From contig JAXLXW010000009.1 of assembly GCA_046327755.1 (NCBI GenBank), positions 191,695 through 255,694 of the forward strand: 64,000 nucleotides of DNA, read 5' to 3'. This stretch comes from SCN-70-22 sp046327755. GTDB lineage: Bacteria > Gemmatimonadota > Gemmatimonadetes > Gemmatimonadales > Gemmatimonadaceae. Shown one piece after another: positions 35,431 to 45,800 of the stretch. The translations under genes were made by a program, and so were the position numbers. A model generated the notes under the pieces. It saw only the letters and a program-made list of their open reading frames with translations, made no database searches and was not told where the DNA came from. The stretch's first letter is position 1; each line of letters begins with the position of its first letter.

Positions 35431-35658
35431 CTACCTCAGCCCGCTGCACGCCAGGAGCGCGTCCAGCGCCACGAACGCGAACGCCTCCGCCGACTCGCCG
35501 CTCACCACGCTCACCGCGACGCCGGCCAGCGCGCCGCGGCGGCCAGCGCCAGCGCATCCGCCGCGGGAAGCGCTCGCGCCATGGGGCGTCCCGCCAGAGC
35601 AAGACGACCCCCACGCCCCGCCCAGGGCGCCGACGACCACCGGGACGAGCTCGAGCAT
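35431..35658 (-). pseudogene. Small Ala-rich membrane protein, frameshifted
   Basis: A strong ribosome-binding site (GGAGG, 5 nt before ATG 35658) introduces 'MLELVPVVVGALGGAWG', then 'VVLLWRDAPWRE', 'ALPAADALALAAA' and 'LAGVAVSVVSGESAEAFAFV' in three different frames, ending 'LDALLACSGLR'. Reassembled it is about 75 residues with two hydrophobic helices. Family unknown. It is convergent with the CBS gene. The clear start signal argues that the gene is real and the frame breaks are sequence errors. Confidence 0.45.
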
Positions 35659-35807
35659 GGGAGCCTCCATCGTGAGGGGACGCGCGCTGGAGCGCCTGAC
35701 CCCCCCCGAGCCACGTGCTGTCAACCGCCGCGTCAGCGCGACAACCGATCGACAGCGAGCCCGGCTGCAACGCAGCGACGCCCCCGCGCCCCGCCCCGTC
35801 CCGGTCG

Positions 35808-36200
35808 CTACTGCACGTGCGACGGGTCCATCCACATGATCTCCCAGTGGTGCCCGTCCAGCGTAGCCGCGGCCGCCCTGCACATGAAGCCGTAGTCCTG
35901 CGTGAAGCCGGTGTCGCTCCCGCCCGCTGCAAGCGCCTTCGCCAGCAACGCGTCCACCTCGGCGCGCGACGTGCACGACAGCGCCACCAGCGCCTCCTCG
36001 GTGGGTGCGTGTCGCAGATCGCCTTCTTCATGAACCCCGAGAAGAACGGCTCGCGCAGCAGCATCACGTACCCCATCTCGCTCAGGATCATGCAGGCGGC
36101 GTTGTCGTCGGTGAACTGCGGGTTGAAGGTGAAGCCCAGCGCGGCGAAGAACTGCTTGGCTTTGTCGAGGTCGCGCACCGCGAGGTTCACGAAGACCATG
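35808..36200 (-). pseudogene. VOC/glyoxalase-family protein, one frameshift
   Basis: The N-terminal half 'MVFVNLAVRDLDKAKQFFAA' and 'GYVMLLREPFFSGFMKKAIC' is intact. After 'DTHP' at about 36010 the reading moves to another frame: 'EEALVALSCTSRAEVDALLA', 'DYGFMCRAAAATLDGHHWEI' and 'MWMDPSHVQ'. Together this is a standard 130-aa VOC protein of the PhnB/glyoxalase-like branch ('LDGHHWEIMWMD' is the family end motif carrying a metal-ligand Glu). One indel. The enzymatic substrate cannot be told. Confidence 0.8.
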
Positions 36201-36248
36201 CGGGGTGACGGTGCCCATGTGCGGCTCCAGTGAGGGGTCTGCATGCTT

Positions 36249-36288
36249 CGACGGCGCGACCGGTGGGAACTCATCGGTCGCGCCGTCG
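36249..36288. terminator. 14-bp perfect hairpin between oxidoreductase and VOC genes
   Basis: 36249-36262 and 36275-36288 are perfectly complementary (CGACGGCGCGACCG arm) around a 12-nt loop, about 30-70 bp after the minus-strand oxidoreductase stop at 36320. There is no T-run; it probably ends or stabilises that transcript. Confidence 0.5.
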
Positions 36289-36319
36289 CCCGTGCACCTG
36301 CGGCTCCACGCCCCGCGAC

Positions 36320-38185
36320 TCAGGTCGCCGCGAGCACCTCCCACCGCCCGCGCCGCCTGCGTGATCGCCGAGTTGGTGTCGGCCTGCGCCCCGGCATCCG
36401 AGTTGGCGATCGCGATCCGCCTGAACGGGCCGCCGTCCGATCACCCACGGCTTCTCGGCGTCCGACGCGTAGCTCGGCTCCCACAGGAGCCCCGGCGAGT
36501 AGGCATACCCGTGCGGCCACCGGTTCACGGTGATCGCCTTGATGTCGCGCTCGGCGTCGAAGCCGCCCCCTTGAGCGCGGCGTCGAGCTGGTCGCGCACG
36601 TGGAACTCGAACTGCGCGAACGACGTCTCCATCAGCTTGCGCCGCCCCTCGCGCCACCCCTCCGGCCCCGTCTTCACCGGGTCCAGGCACGTAGCACATG
36701 TGCAGCACCATCGGGTCGTCCGGCGTCTGCGAGCGCTTGTAGTTCCCGATCGAGACCGGGTAGTCGAGCTCGACCTGCTTGAAGAAGTCCTTCGTGTAGT
36801 AGACGAAGTCGGTCCCCAGCTGCGCGAAGGGGCGCCAGTTGGGGACGAGTGACCTTGGTGTAGGTGAGCGGGACCTTCACGCCATAGCTCATCCCTTCTT
36901 CTGCGCCGCCGGGAGCTCCGGGTACAGGTAGGGGATCCCCATGTTGTAGCTGGCGAGGATGACGCGCTGGCCGCGCACCGTGTGTGCCCCGCCGGTGCTG
37001 GTGACGTAGGTGACGTCGACCTCCGCCTTGCGGCTGGCGGTGTGTTTGTGGTGCATCGCGGTGCTGTTGAGGCGGAGGCGCACCGGGTTCCCTTGCGGTC
37101 CAGCTGCGAGTAATCGGCGCGCGTCGTCACCACGTCTTCCATCGTCGTCCCCGGCATCGCCGCCGGGATCAGCGACCGCACGAGCAACGGCGCCACCGAG
37201 GCGTTGCCGTCGGGGAAGTGGAAGATGTACGGCTCGTCGCCGCGATGCCCGAAGCGCGGGAGCGTGTGGTCCAGCCCCGGCATCCCGCCGTCGTACTCGT
37301 GCACCGACGTGCACGGGATCTGGTCGATCCCCACGCACCAGAACGAGATCCCGAACTTGCGATACAGCTCCAGCAGCTGCGGGTCCACCTTGCAGGTGTC
37401 GCGCAGCCACGCCTCGTAGCTCACCTTGCTCAGCTTCGCGTACTTCTCCTCCCGCGTCATACCCGGCAGGTAGTCCTTCTCCGTCTGCACGCGGATGAAG
37501 TCCGCGCGCGCCTGGTCGTTGAGCGGGGCGTTCCGCGCGAACTCCTCCCACGACACCTTCCCGTACCCCGTCACCAGCTTCCCGGACGCCGAAGTTCTCC
37601 TCGTCGAAGAGGATCGACTTGCTCAGCCCCAGCTTGAATACAGCGTCTGGTCGAAATACTCGTAGAAGCGCTGCGTCTCGATCCCGATGGCCGCGAGCGT
37701 CTCGCGCAACCGCCGTGTAGGCCGACGGCGTGTCGATCGACTCGGTCCCGCCATAGCCGATGCGCGTCTCGCCGTTGATCGAGAACTCGTTCCGCTTGGC
37801 ATGCCCGCCGAAGTCGTCGTGGTTGTCGAGGATGAGGATGCGCGTTGGGACGCTGCTTGCGGAAGTGGAACGCCGACGACAGCCCGCTGATCCCCCCGCC
37901 GACGACGATGAGGTCGTACTGCTCCTCCGGCGCCGTCGCCTTCCACACCTTCCCCGCACGCGGGCGTGCATGTTCTCCCACGCCCCGTCGCGTCCCGCGC
38001 AGCCCGGCCTCGCCGGCGGGTAGCAGTTTCTGGCGCCGTAGTCCCACTCCCTGCGCCACGAGATCGGCCCACGGCGTCAGCATCGACGCGCTGATCGCCA
38101 TGCTCACGCCATTGAGGAAGTCTCGCCTCGGTGACGCCGTCGTCCTTCATGCGGTCGCGCTCCGTGATGGGGGCGCGTCACGCAT
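36320..38185 (-). pseudogene. Spermidine dehydrogenase-like FAD oxidoreductase (Tat-exported), frameshifted
   Basis: Reassembled fragments give about 620 residues. A twin-arginine signal reads (T)RRDFLNGVSMAIS once one inserted base near 38127 is removed. The FAD-binding fold is 'YDLIVVGGGISGLSSAFHFR', then 'ILILDNHDDFGGHAKRNEFS', 'WEEFARNAPLNDQARADFIR', 'CVGIDQIPCTSVHEYDGGMP', 'RVILASYNMGIPYLYPELP', 'VNRWPHGYAYSPG' and the end 'AARAVGEVLAAT'. This is the pattern of periplasmic spermidine-dehydrogenase-like NAD(P)/FAD proteins. At least six indels. The start ATG 38185 overlaps the stop of the upstream partner gene (TGATG), matching an operon. Confidence 0.75.
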
Positions 38186-39179
38186 CAGCGCAGCGGCGCG
38201 ACGCCCCGGAAGAAGTCCTCGAGGTGATACGACTCGGCGTCCAGTTCGTCGAGGCGGATCGTGCGGATGAGGAAGAAGTGCGGCTCCCGGCTTCGGGGAG
38301 CGCGCGATCCAACATGCGCGTCGTCCCCTCCATCGGATAGTAGTCGCCGCCGGGCATGTGAAACTCCCATCCGGTGTCGGCCATTTCGCGCCACCCGTAG
38401 CTCACGTGTGCCGGCAGCGGGAGCGCCGGCCGGCTCGCGACGCGCTTGAGCAGCATCACGCGCCGCTCCGGCTCGGCCATGTACTCCACCGTCACCCCGT
38501 CCCTCGTCACCGGCGCGTGCGGCGCCAGCGGGGTGAATCCGCGAGCTGCAAGCCAGCGCAGCGCCCCATCCACCGCCGCGTCGCGCGCCTCACGCTCGCG
38601 TCGCGGCCGGTCGGCGATCTCCGTGAAGGCCGGCTCCTTCACGATGCGGACCGACGCGGCCATCGCCACCACCGCCCGCTTCGCATCCTCCAGCGACCAG
38701 TCCTTCTGGAACACCCCGGTAGAGCACGCTCACCCGTCGCGCGGATCGCGGAACTTGAGGCGCCACGTCGGCCTGCCGAGCATGTTCACGGTGTAGCGCC
38801 CCGCGCCGACCTCCCACTGCGCGTCGCGCTGCAGGAGCTTCCACCCTTCTCCGCCGCCATTGAGCGCACGCTCGGCAGCTGCAAGCGCTTCATCGTAGGA
38901 CGCGGACGCCGCCCCGCGGGCGTGGATGGCGAGGTAGAGGTTGGCGCGATACGGCGTCCCGCTCCCCATCGCCCACGCATGCACGCGGCTGGCGCGGAAG
39001 CTCACCCACGTGGCGCGCTCGGCAAACAGGTACACCTCGTCAAGTCGCGCCTTGCGCGGAATGGCGACGGTCGCGATGTCGCCGAGGCTGCGCCTCGACG
39101 CGCCGAACTGCGGGACGAATCCCATCGTGGCACCGAGGGCGGCCAGCGCCACCGCAGCAAGCACGACGCGACGCACCAC
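38185..39179 (-). pseudogene. Exported hypothetical partner of the dehydrogenase, frameshifted
   Basis: The N-terminal 148 residues are continuous from GTG 39179: signal peptide ('VVLAAVALAALGATMGFVPQ') and a domain with 'RLDEVYLFAERATWVSFRAS'. A shift at about 38725 leads to 'VFQKDWSLEDAKRAVVAMAA' and 'PAHVSYGWREMADTGWEFHM', and another at about 38310 to the end 'DAESYHLEDFFRGVAPLR'. The total is about 330 residues. I do not recognise the family. Its last codon overlaps the dehydrogenase start, so it probably assists that enzyme, for example as electron acceptor or assembly factor, though no haem or Fe-S motif is present. Confidence 0.6.
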
Positions 39180-39191
39180 TCCTCCGGCGCG

Positions 39192-40160
39192 CTAGGCCCG
39201 TTCCGCCAGCTGCATCGGCATCCCGAAGCGCGGAAAGAGCGTCGCCGTGTCCAGGAAGTAGTTCATGTGCCCGATGTGGTCGCCGTCCAGCTCGAGGACC
39301 ACGAGCGACCACGGCTCCTTCCCCCCCTCCCGGTACTGCGCAAAGGCGGGACAGCCGTTGGCCATCGTCGGGACCAGGACCGATCCCTTGCACCCGCAGC
39401 CGCGCCCCGACAGCCAGTTGGCGATGGACGCACGCCCCTGCAGCCAGAGCTCGAACGGCGGCATGCACATCGTCCCGTCCTCGCGCATCAGCTGCACCAG
39501 CGCCGGCACGTCATACCGCTCGAACGCCTCCACGTAGCGCGCCACCAGCGCCTGCTGCGTCGCGCTCAGCTGCACCGGCGTGGGGCGCACGTCACGCTCG
39601 GCCAGCGTCGCGCGCGCCCGCTGCAGCGCGCTGTTGGTCGCCGCCACCGTCGTGTCGAGCGCCTCCGCCACCTCCGCCGCCGACCACCCCAGCACCTGCG
39701 TCAGGAGCAACACGGCCCGCTGCTTGGGCGGGAGGTGCTGCAGCGCCGCCACGAACGCCAGCCGGATGCTCTCGCGCAGCACCGCCTCTTCGGCCGGGTC
39801 GCTGTCGGCGGGGATCGCCTTGGCGTCGGGGATGGGCTCCAGCCAGTGCGTGCGCGGTTGCGACGTCAGCTCGTCGTCCACCGTCCCCACCCCGCGCTCG
39901 TCCATCGGGCGCGCGCGCCTGGGGCGGTCGGCCAGCGCGTCGAGGCAGACGTTGGTCGCGATGCGATACAGCCACGTCTTCACCGACGACCGCCCGTCGA
40001 AGCGATCCAGCGCCTTCCACGCGCGGAACATCGTCTCCTGCACCGCATCGTCGGCGTCCACCACGGAGCCGAGCATGCGGTAGCAGTGCCCCGTGAGCGC
40101 GGTGCGATGCAGCTCCAGCGAATCGGCGGTGGCGGGCGTAGGGGTGAGCGTCGTCGTCAT
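39192..40160 (-). CDS. ECF sigma factor with C-terminal SnoaL-like domain
   Basis: 322-aa sigma factor. Region 2 is 'GHCYRMLGSVVDADDAVQET' with 'WLYRIATNVCLDAL' (-10 recognition). Region 4 is 'LPPKQRAVLLLTQVLGWSAA' with 'EVAEALDTTVAATNSALQRA' (-35 recognition). A C-terminal domain of about 115 residues ('LVARYVEAFERYDVPALVQL', 'DGTMCMPPFELWLQGR') is SnoaL-like, as in the SigG/SigJ type ECF groups where it controls activity without a classical anti-sigma factor. It lies 12 bp upstream of the exported partner gene and may drive that operon. Intact, in contrast to the genes downstream of it. Confidence 0.92.
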   Translation of the reverse strand: MTTTLTPTPATADSLELHRTALTGHCYRMLGSVVDADDAVQETMFRAWKALDRFDGRSSVKTWLYRIATNVCLDALADRPRRARPMDERGVGTVDDELTSQPRTHWLEPIPDAKAIPADSDPAEEAVLRESIRLAFVAALQHLPPKQRAVLLLTQVLGWSAAEVAEALDTTVAATNSALQRARATLAERDVRPTPVQLSATQQALVARYVEAFERYDVPALVQLMREDGTMCMPPFELWLQGRASIANWLSGRGCGCKGSVLVPTMANGCPAFAQYREGGKEPWSLVVLELDGDHIGHMNYFLDTATLFPRFGMPMQLAERA

Positions 40161-40186
40161 GCGAACCGTCCGTGTGAAGTCCCTGC

Positions 40187-41758
40187 CTAACGCTGCGGCG
40201 GCGTGCGGCGCGCCTGCGGGCAGCGCGGCCACGGGACGTCGGCCCCGGACGCCGTCTTGTTCACGCGCTTGTCGCGCCCCACGCGCTCCGGGTCCTCCGA
40301 CGCCTGGTAGGCCAGCATCGCCGCCAAGGTCGCATTGTTCTTCAGGTCGTCCAGGATGACCTTGTCGTACGTGTCGCGGTTGGTGTGCCAGGTGTACTGG
40401 CGATAGTCAGGATAGTTGGACTGCAAACGGAACGACGGTGCGCCGGCGCACAGGAACGACATGTGGTCGCTCCCCCCCGTCTCCGGGACGCCGGGAACGT
40501 CGAGGTCGATCAGCGACTCGATCTCCGACGGGATCGCGCTGAACCAGCGCCCGAAGTGCTGCGCCGCCCCCGTGAGCCCCATCATCCGGATGTACTCGAT
40601 GCGCCACGTCCCGTTGTCCTGGTTGAACGCCGCCTGCAGCCCGTTCACCACCTCCGGATGATCCTCGGCAAAGGCGCGCGACCCGATCAACCCCTGCTCT
40701 TCCGCCCCCCAGTGCCCCACCAGGATCGTCCGCTTGGGGTTGGGATATGCCGCCTTCAGCAGGCGCATCGCCTCCATCATCATCACCGTCCCCGTCCCGT
40801 TGTCGGTCGCACCGCTGGCGCCGTCCCACGAGTCGAGGTGCGCGCCTAACAAGACGTACTCGTCAGGCTTCTCCGTCCCCTTGAGCTCGGCCACCACGTT
40901 GAACATCGGCGCATCCGGGAGATTCTCGGCGCGCGCGTCGAGGCGCATCTTCGCCCCCTGGCTGTTGGCCGCCAGGCGGTGCACCAGCCCGTAGTCCTCG
41001 CAGCTCAGGTCCATCACCGGGACGTTCTTCGTGCGGGCGCTGAAGACCTTGTTCACCCCCCACCCCGCCGACCAGAGCGTCGTCACCACGCCGGCCGCGC
41101 CGCTGGCGTCGAGCAGCGGGAACGGGTCGGCGCCGAGCTTCTGCGCGCGCTGGTTCCAGAAGCGCTTCGACGAATCGCGCGCCGCCTTCATCGCCGTCAC
41201 CGAGGCCGGGCGCGCCAGCCGCTCCCAGTTCTCGTCCGGACGGCACGTCGGCTCCGGCGCCGAGAGGAGGACGAACTTCCCCTTCACGTTAGGCAGCCAG
41301 GCCTTCACCGCCGCGCTGTCGGCCAGCTCGGGGATCACCACCACCTCCCCCTCCACCGGCTTCGTCGTCGCCGGGCTCCAGGCGAGGATCATCCCCTCCA
41401 GCGTGCGCTCGCGCGGGGCGATGAGGTCGATGTGCGAGTAGCGCCGCTTCCACCCGATCCACGTCCCGTACTTCTCCTTGCGGCTTGGAATCCCCCACTC
41501 GGCATAGCGCGCCGAGACCCAATCGGTCGCCGAGAGGAAGGCAGGGGAACCGGAAAGGCGCGGGCCGATCGAGTCCATGAGGACCTGCGCCAGCTTCCCC
41601 ACCTGCGACTTCCCCGTCATCCCCTCGTCCCAGATGCGGCGGATCACCGCGTCGTCAGTTGGAAAGCTCTGCGCGCGGGCAGCGGGGGCGATCGCCACGC
41701 TCGCCGCGGCGAGGGTGGAGAGGACGGCGAGGGTCTGTCGGGCTGAGGGCGTGCGCAT
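40187..41758 (-). CDS. Exported M28 family Zn aminopeptidase
   Basis: 523-aa peptidase. Signal peptide (about residues 1-29, 'APAARA-QS') and an N-terminal domain with an inserted PA-like region ('APRERTLEGMILAWSPATTK'). The M28 catalytic core has Zn ligands 'LLGAHLDSWDGASGATDNGT' (His, Asp), catalytic 'GHWGAEEQGLIGS' (Glu pair), 'PETGGSDHMSF' (Asp) and 'WHTNRDTYDKV' (His). All ligands are present. It degrades peptides in the periplasm or outside. The stop codon is embedded in an octamer (40185-40192), and two more octamers or variants lie inside (40844, 41287). ATG 41758 begins the signal peptide. Confidence 0.92.
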   Translation of the reverse strand: MRTPSARQTLAVLSTLAAASVAIAPAARAQSFPTDDAVIRRIWDEGMTGKSQVGKLAQVLMDSIGPRLSGSPAFLSATDWVSARYAEWGIPSRKEKYGTWIGWKRRYSHIDLIAPRERTLEGMILAWSPATTKPVEGEVVVIPELADSAAVKAWLPNVKGKFVLLSAPEPTCRPDENWERLARPASVTAMKAARDSSKRFWNQRAQKLGADPFPLLDASGAAGVVTTLWSAGWGVNKVFSARTKNVPVMDLSCEDYGLVHRLAANSQGAKMRLDARAENLPDAPMFNVVAELKGTEKPDEYVLLGAHLDSWDGASGATDNGTGTVMMMEAMRLLKAAYPNPKRTILVGHWGAEEQGLIGSRAFAEDHPEVVNGLQAAFNQDNGTWRIEYIRMMGLTGAAQHFGRWFSAIPSEIESLIDLDVPGVPETGGSDHMSFLCAGAPSFRLQSNYPDYRQYTWHTNRDTYDKVILDDLKNNATLAAMLAYQASEDPERVGRDKRVNKTASGADVPWPRCPQARRTPPQR

Positions 41759-41872
41759 CACGACTGGCTCCGGAAGCGGGTTCGGCGGGTCGCGGTACGC
41801 TACTGAGCGGAGCGCGGGAATGCCAAACGCCTCGTCACCTCGCGCCCATCGCACCGCGCAGTCCCTCCCCCC

Positions 41873-42616
41873 TCAGCGCTCGAACGCCGCCAGCATCGCC
41901 TCCGCCGCGGGGACGGTGAGGACGTTGTGCGTCGCGAAGTGCTCGGCGTGCGGGTACGCCGTGGCGCGGATGCGCGCCGCTGCGGCGTCGAGGTCGTACG
42001 TGGTGTGGCGGAACTCGATCGACTCATCGATGAGGAGCCAGTCTGCGCCGGTCCTCCCGAACGGCATCCCCACCGAGCCGGCATTCACCACGCGGCGGCC
42101 GGCGACGGTGCGATCGAACGGCATGTGCGTGTGCCCGCAGACCACGAGGGGGGCATCGACACCGTCGAAGGCGGGGGCGATGCGCGCGTCCGGGGTGCGG
42201 TGCGTGAAGAGCTCGGTGTCGCTGCGCGGGGTGGCGTGGCAGAAGAGGATGCGGCCGAGGATCGGGTGATCGATCGTGGCGGTTGCGGGGAGCGAGGCGA
42301 TCCAGCCGGCCTCGTGCGCCATCAGCTGCTCGGCGTTCCATCGGATCGTCTCGTGGAAGGCGGACGGCACCTCGGCCGGCATGGTCCCGCCGCGTGCCTC
42401 CAGCACCACCCGGTCGCCATTCCCGCGGATCGCCTGAACCGCGATCCGCTCGTCCGCGAGCGCTGCCAGCGCGGCGAGCGACTCACGCGGCATCGGTCCG
42501 GGGAGCACGTCGCCGCCTATGATCACCAGCTGCACGCCGGCCCCCCGCACCTCGGCCAGCACCGCCTCCAGCGCGGGGAGGTTCCCGTGGATGTCGTACA
42601 GCGCCGCGACTCGCAT
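41873..42616 (-). CDS. Calcineurin-like metallophosphoesterase
   Basis: 247-aa cytoplasmic phosphoesterase. Metal-binding motifs run in order: 'ALYDIHGNLPALEAVL' (D-x-H), 'VIIGGDVLPGPMP' (GD), 'AIRGNGDR' (GN-D), 'LFCHATPRSDTELF' (H) and 'VVCGHTHMPFDR' (GHTH). This is the YfcE/MJ0936-like branch, which hydrolyses phosphodiesters and phosphomonoesters. The ATG 42616 gives the D-x-H motif at the expected place near the N-terminus. It is divergent from the hybrid kinase gene; the 250 bp between them show no other feature. Confidence 0.92.
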   Translation of the reverse strand: MRVAALYDIHGNLPALEAVLAEVRGAGVQLVIIGGDVLPGPMPRESLAALAALADERIAVQAIRGNGDRVVLEARGGTMPAEVPSAFHETIRWNAEQLMAHEAGWIASLPATATIDHPILGRILFCHATPRSDTELFTHRTPDARIAPAFDGVDAPLVVCGHTHMPFDRTVAGRRVVNAGSVGMPFGRTGADWLLIDESIEFRHTTYDLDAAAARIRATAYPHAEHFATHNVLTVPAAEAMLAAFER

Positions 42617-42866
42617 GCAACCCCGCCGGAATAGGTAGGCAACGGATTGCGGAAGTCCTGATATGGCGCAAGGTTCTGGGGAGAATCCCACCAGTTTTCC
42701 ATCCGGAACGCCGACACTCTACGGATGGAGCGGCGGGCGCCCGCAGGTCCCGCCTCGCGCCCACGGTTTCGGTTGCCACGGCCATCTCGGCCGATCATCC
42801 CCCCGCTTCGTGTTCGCTTCCCGGACCCTCCCCTCGCCCTGTCCGCGGTCGTCGCGTCGTGTCGCG

Positions 42867-45800
42867 ATGGCCGCCCTTGTGGCGCTGGTGGCCGGCGGGA
42901 GCGCCGCCTGGCCGGTGGGAGCGCAGGGGATCCCCGCGTCGTCCGTGTCGCCAGTCGCCCCGGCGTCGCCTTCTTACATCCGTCGCGTCATCGACAGCGA
43001 CGACGGCCTCCCCGACACGCAGGTCAGCTCGATCGCCCAGACCCCCGACGGCTATCTCTGGCTGGGGACGCGGCGCGGCGCGGTACGCTACGACGGGGTG
43101 CATTTCCGCCTCTTCGGCCCCGACGACACCCCGGCGCTGCCGAGCGGGAACGTGCAGGCGCTCTCCGTCGATCGCACCGGCCGCCTCTGGATCGGGACGA
43201 CGCGGGGGGTCGCCGTCCTGGAGAACGGCGTCTTCCGCGCGATCGACCACGCGCAGGTCCCGCACGCCCCCTCCTGGGAGGTTGTCCAGGACTCGAGCGG
43301 GCGCATCTGGGTCGGCGGCGAGTACGGCGTTCGGGTGGGAGACGGGCGGACGTTCACGGCCGTTCCGGGGATCGACGCCTTCATCTATTCGCTCGCGCAG
43401 GACCGCACCGGGCGCATGTGGTTCGCCGGGCGCAACTACCTGGGCTCGTATCGCCCGGGCGACAGCGCTGCCGTCGCCTGGGCGCCCTCGCGGCACGAGC
43501 GCTTCTTCGACATCGTGAACGACGGGGCCGGCGGCTTCTGGGTCGGGACGCGTTCCGGCGCCTGGCGCCTCGACGTCTCGGACCCGGCCGACGTCCGCGT
43601 CACCCAGCGCGTCGCCACGGGCGACAAGGCCAGCGGGAACGAGATCTGGAGTCTCGCCAGAACGCCGGACGGGGCGCTGTGGATGGGGACCGAGCGCTTC
43701 GGTGTCCTGCGCTGGGACGGGACCGAGGTTCGCCCGGTGGACGCTCCCTCGGGGACTGCCCCCGACCAGGTCTGGTGGCTCTTTCCCGACTCGCGCGGAC
43801 GCGTCTGGGCCGGCACGGGGGGCGGGATGCTCCGCTTCCAGGGCTCCGCCTTCGTCACGCTCAACGAAGGCTTCTCCCCGCGCAGCACCTGGACGGTGCG
43901 CCGCGATGATCGCGGGACGATGTGGGCCGCAATCTCCGACGGGCGCGTCTTCTATCTGCAGGACGACCGGTGGATCGGCGTCCTCCCGCGCGCCGGCCGC
44001 AACGAGGCCACCACCATCTGGCCCAAGCCCGGGGGCGGCTTGTATGCCGCGTACAACAGCGCGGTCGTCTACGAGGTCGATCGCACGTCGACGCGTGACA
44101 TCACGGCGCAGCTCGGGCTCACCGGGCAGACGATCCTCTCGGTCTTCCGCGACGTCGACGGCTCGTTCTGGGTCGCCACCGACAGCGGCGTCCTCCATTC
44201 GGTGAACGGCGTGGCGCGGCCGGCAGACCCCAGTTGGGGGCTCAGCACCACCGTCACCACGCGCAACTTCGCGCGCGACGCGCGCGGGCGCTTTATCGCC
44301 GCGCGTCCCTACCTCACCATCGTCGACCACGGCGTCGCCACCCGCTACGACGAGCGCAAGGGACTCACGCACTACGACGTCCTCGCCATCCTCCCCGATG
44401 GTGACAACCTCTGGATTGCAACGGGGGACTCGGGGTTGTACGTCCTGCGGCGCGACAGCGTGATGCACGTCGGGCGCGCCGACCCGCGACTCCGCCGCGA
44501 GCTCCTCGGCATCGCCAAGGACGCCTTCGGCCATCTCTGGCTCACCTCGAGCTTCGGCCTCTACCGCGCCGAGGCGCAGGACCTCCTCGACTACGCCGAC
44601 GGCAAGACGCGCACCGTGCGCGTCCGCTCCTTCGACCGCGCCGACGGGCTCCCCACCACCGAGTTCAACGGCGACTACCAGGCGCAGATCGCCACCGACG
44701 ACCAGGGGCGGCTCTGGTTCCCGTCCTACGCCGGCGCCGTGCGCGTCGACCCGCGCGAGATCTCCGAGGACCGCATCGCCCCGCAGGTGCACCTCGAGAG
44801 CGTCCTCGTCGACGGCACCGAGCGTTCGCTCGCGCACGTGCTGCGCCTCCCGGGCCACGTCTCGCGCCTCGAAATAACCTTCGCCGCCACCGACGCCCTC
44901 GTCCCGTCGCGCGTCCGCGCGCAGTACCGGATGAGCGGGATCGACACCACGTGGCGCGACGCCGGCGAGCGGCGCACCCTCTCCTTCGGCCCGTTAGGCG
45001 GAGGCGAGTACCACTTCCAGGTGCGCGTCGCCAGCGAGGACGGCGACTGGAACCCGGCGATGGCGTCGCTCGTGATCGACGTCCCACGCGCCCTGTACGA
45101 ATACGGCTGGTTCTATCCCTCGCTCGTCCTCCTCTCCGTCGCCGTCATCGCCCTCCTCGCCCGGTTGCGCCTGCAGGCCGCCGCGCGGCACGAGCGCGAG
45201 CTCTCGGCGCTGGTGGACGAGCGCACGCGCGAGCTCGAGGCGTCGCGCGCCTCGCTCGAGGAGCGCGTCAAGGCGCGCACCGCCGAACTCGCCCGCGAGC
45301 TGGAGGAACGCAAGCTCCTCGAGCAGCGCCTCGTCACCGCCCAAAAGCTCGAAAGCATCGGGCGCCTGGCGGGTGGCGTGGCCCACGAGATCAACAACTC
45401 CATCACCGGCGTCCTCGGCTTCACCGAGCTGGCACAGCACGGGGCACGCGGCAACCCCATCCTGCAGGCCGACCTCGAGGAGGTGTGGAAGGCCGGGCGG
45501 CGCGTCGCCGACATCACGCGCCAGCTGCTGGCCTTCGCGCGGCGGCAGCACACGCAGCCCGTCGCCGTGCAGTTCGGCACCCTGCTCGACGCCCTCGCAC
45601 GCTCGCTGCGCCAGTCGCTCGGCGATGGTGTGCAGCTGACGGTGGACGGGCCGGCCGACCTCCCCCCGGTGAGCGCCGACCCGTCGCAGCTCGAGCAGCT
45701 CGTCTTCAACCTCGTCCTCAATGCGCGCGACGCCATGCCCGACGGGGGCGAGGTGACGTTGCGGCTGCGGCACGAGGGGGTCGAGCGCATCCGCAACGTG

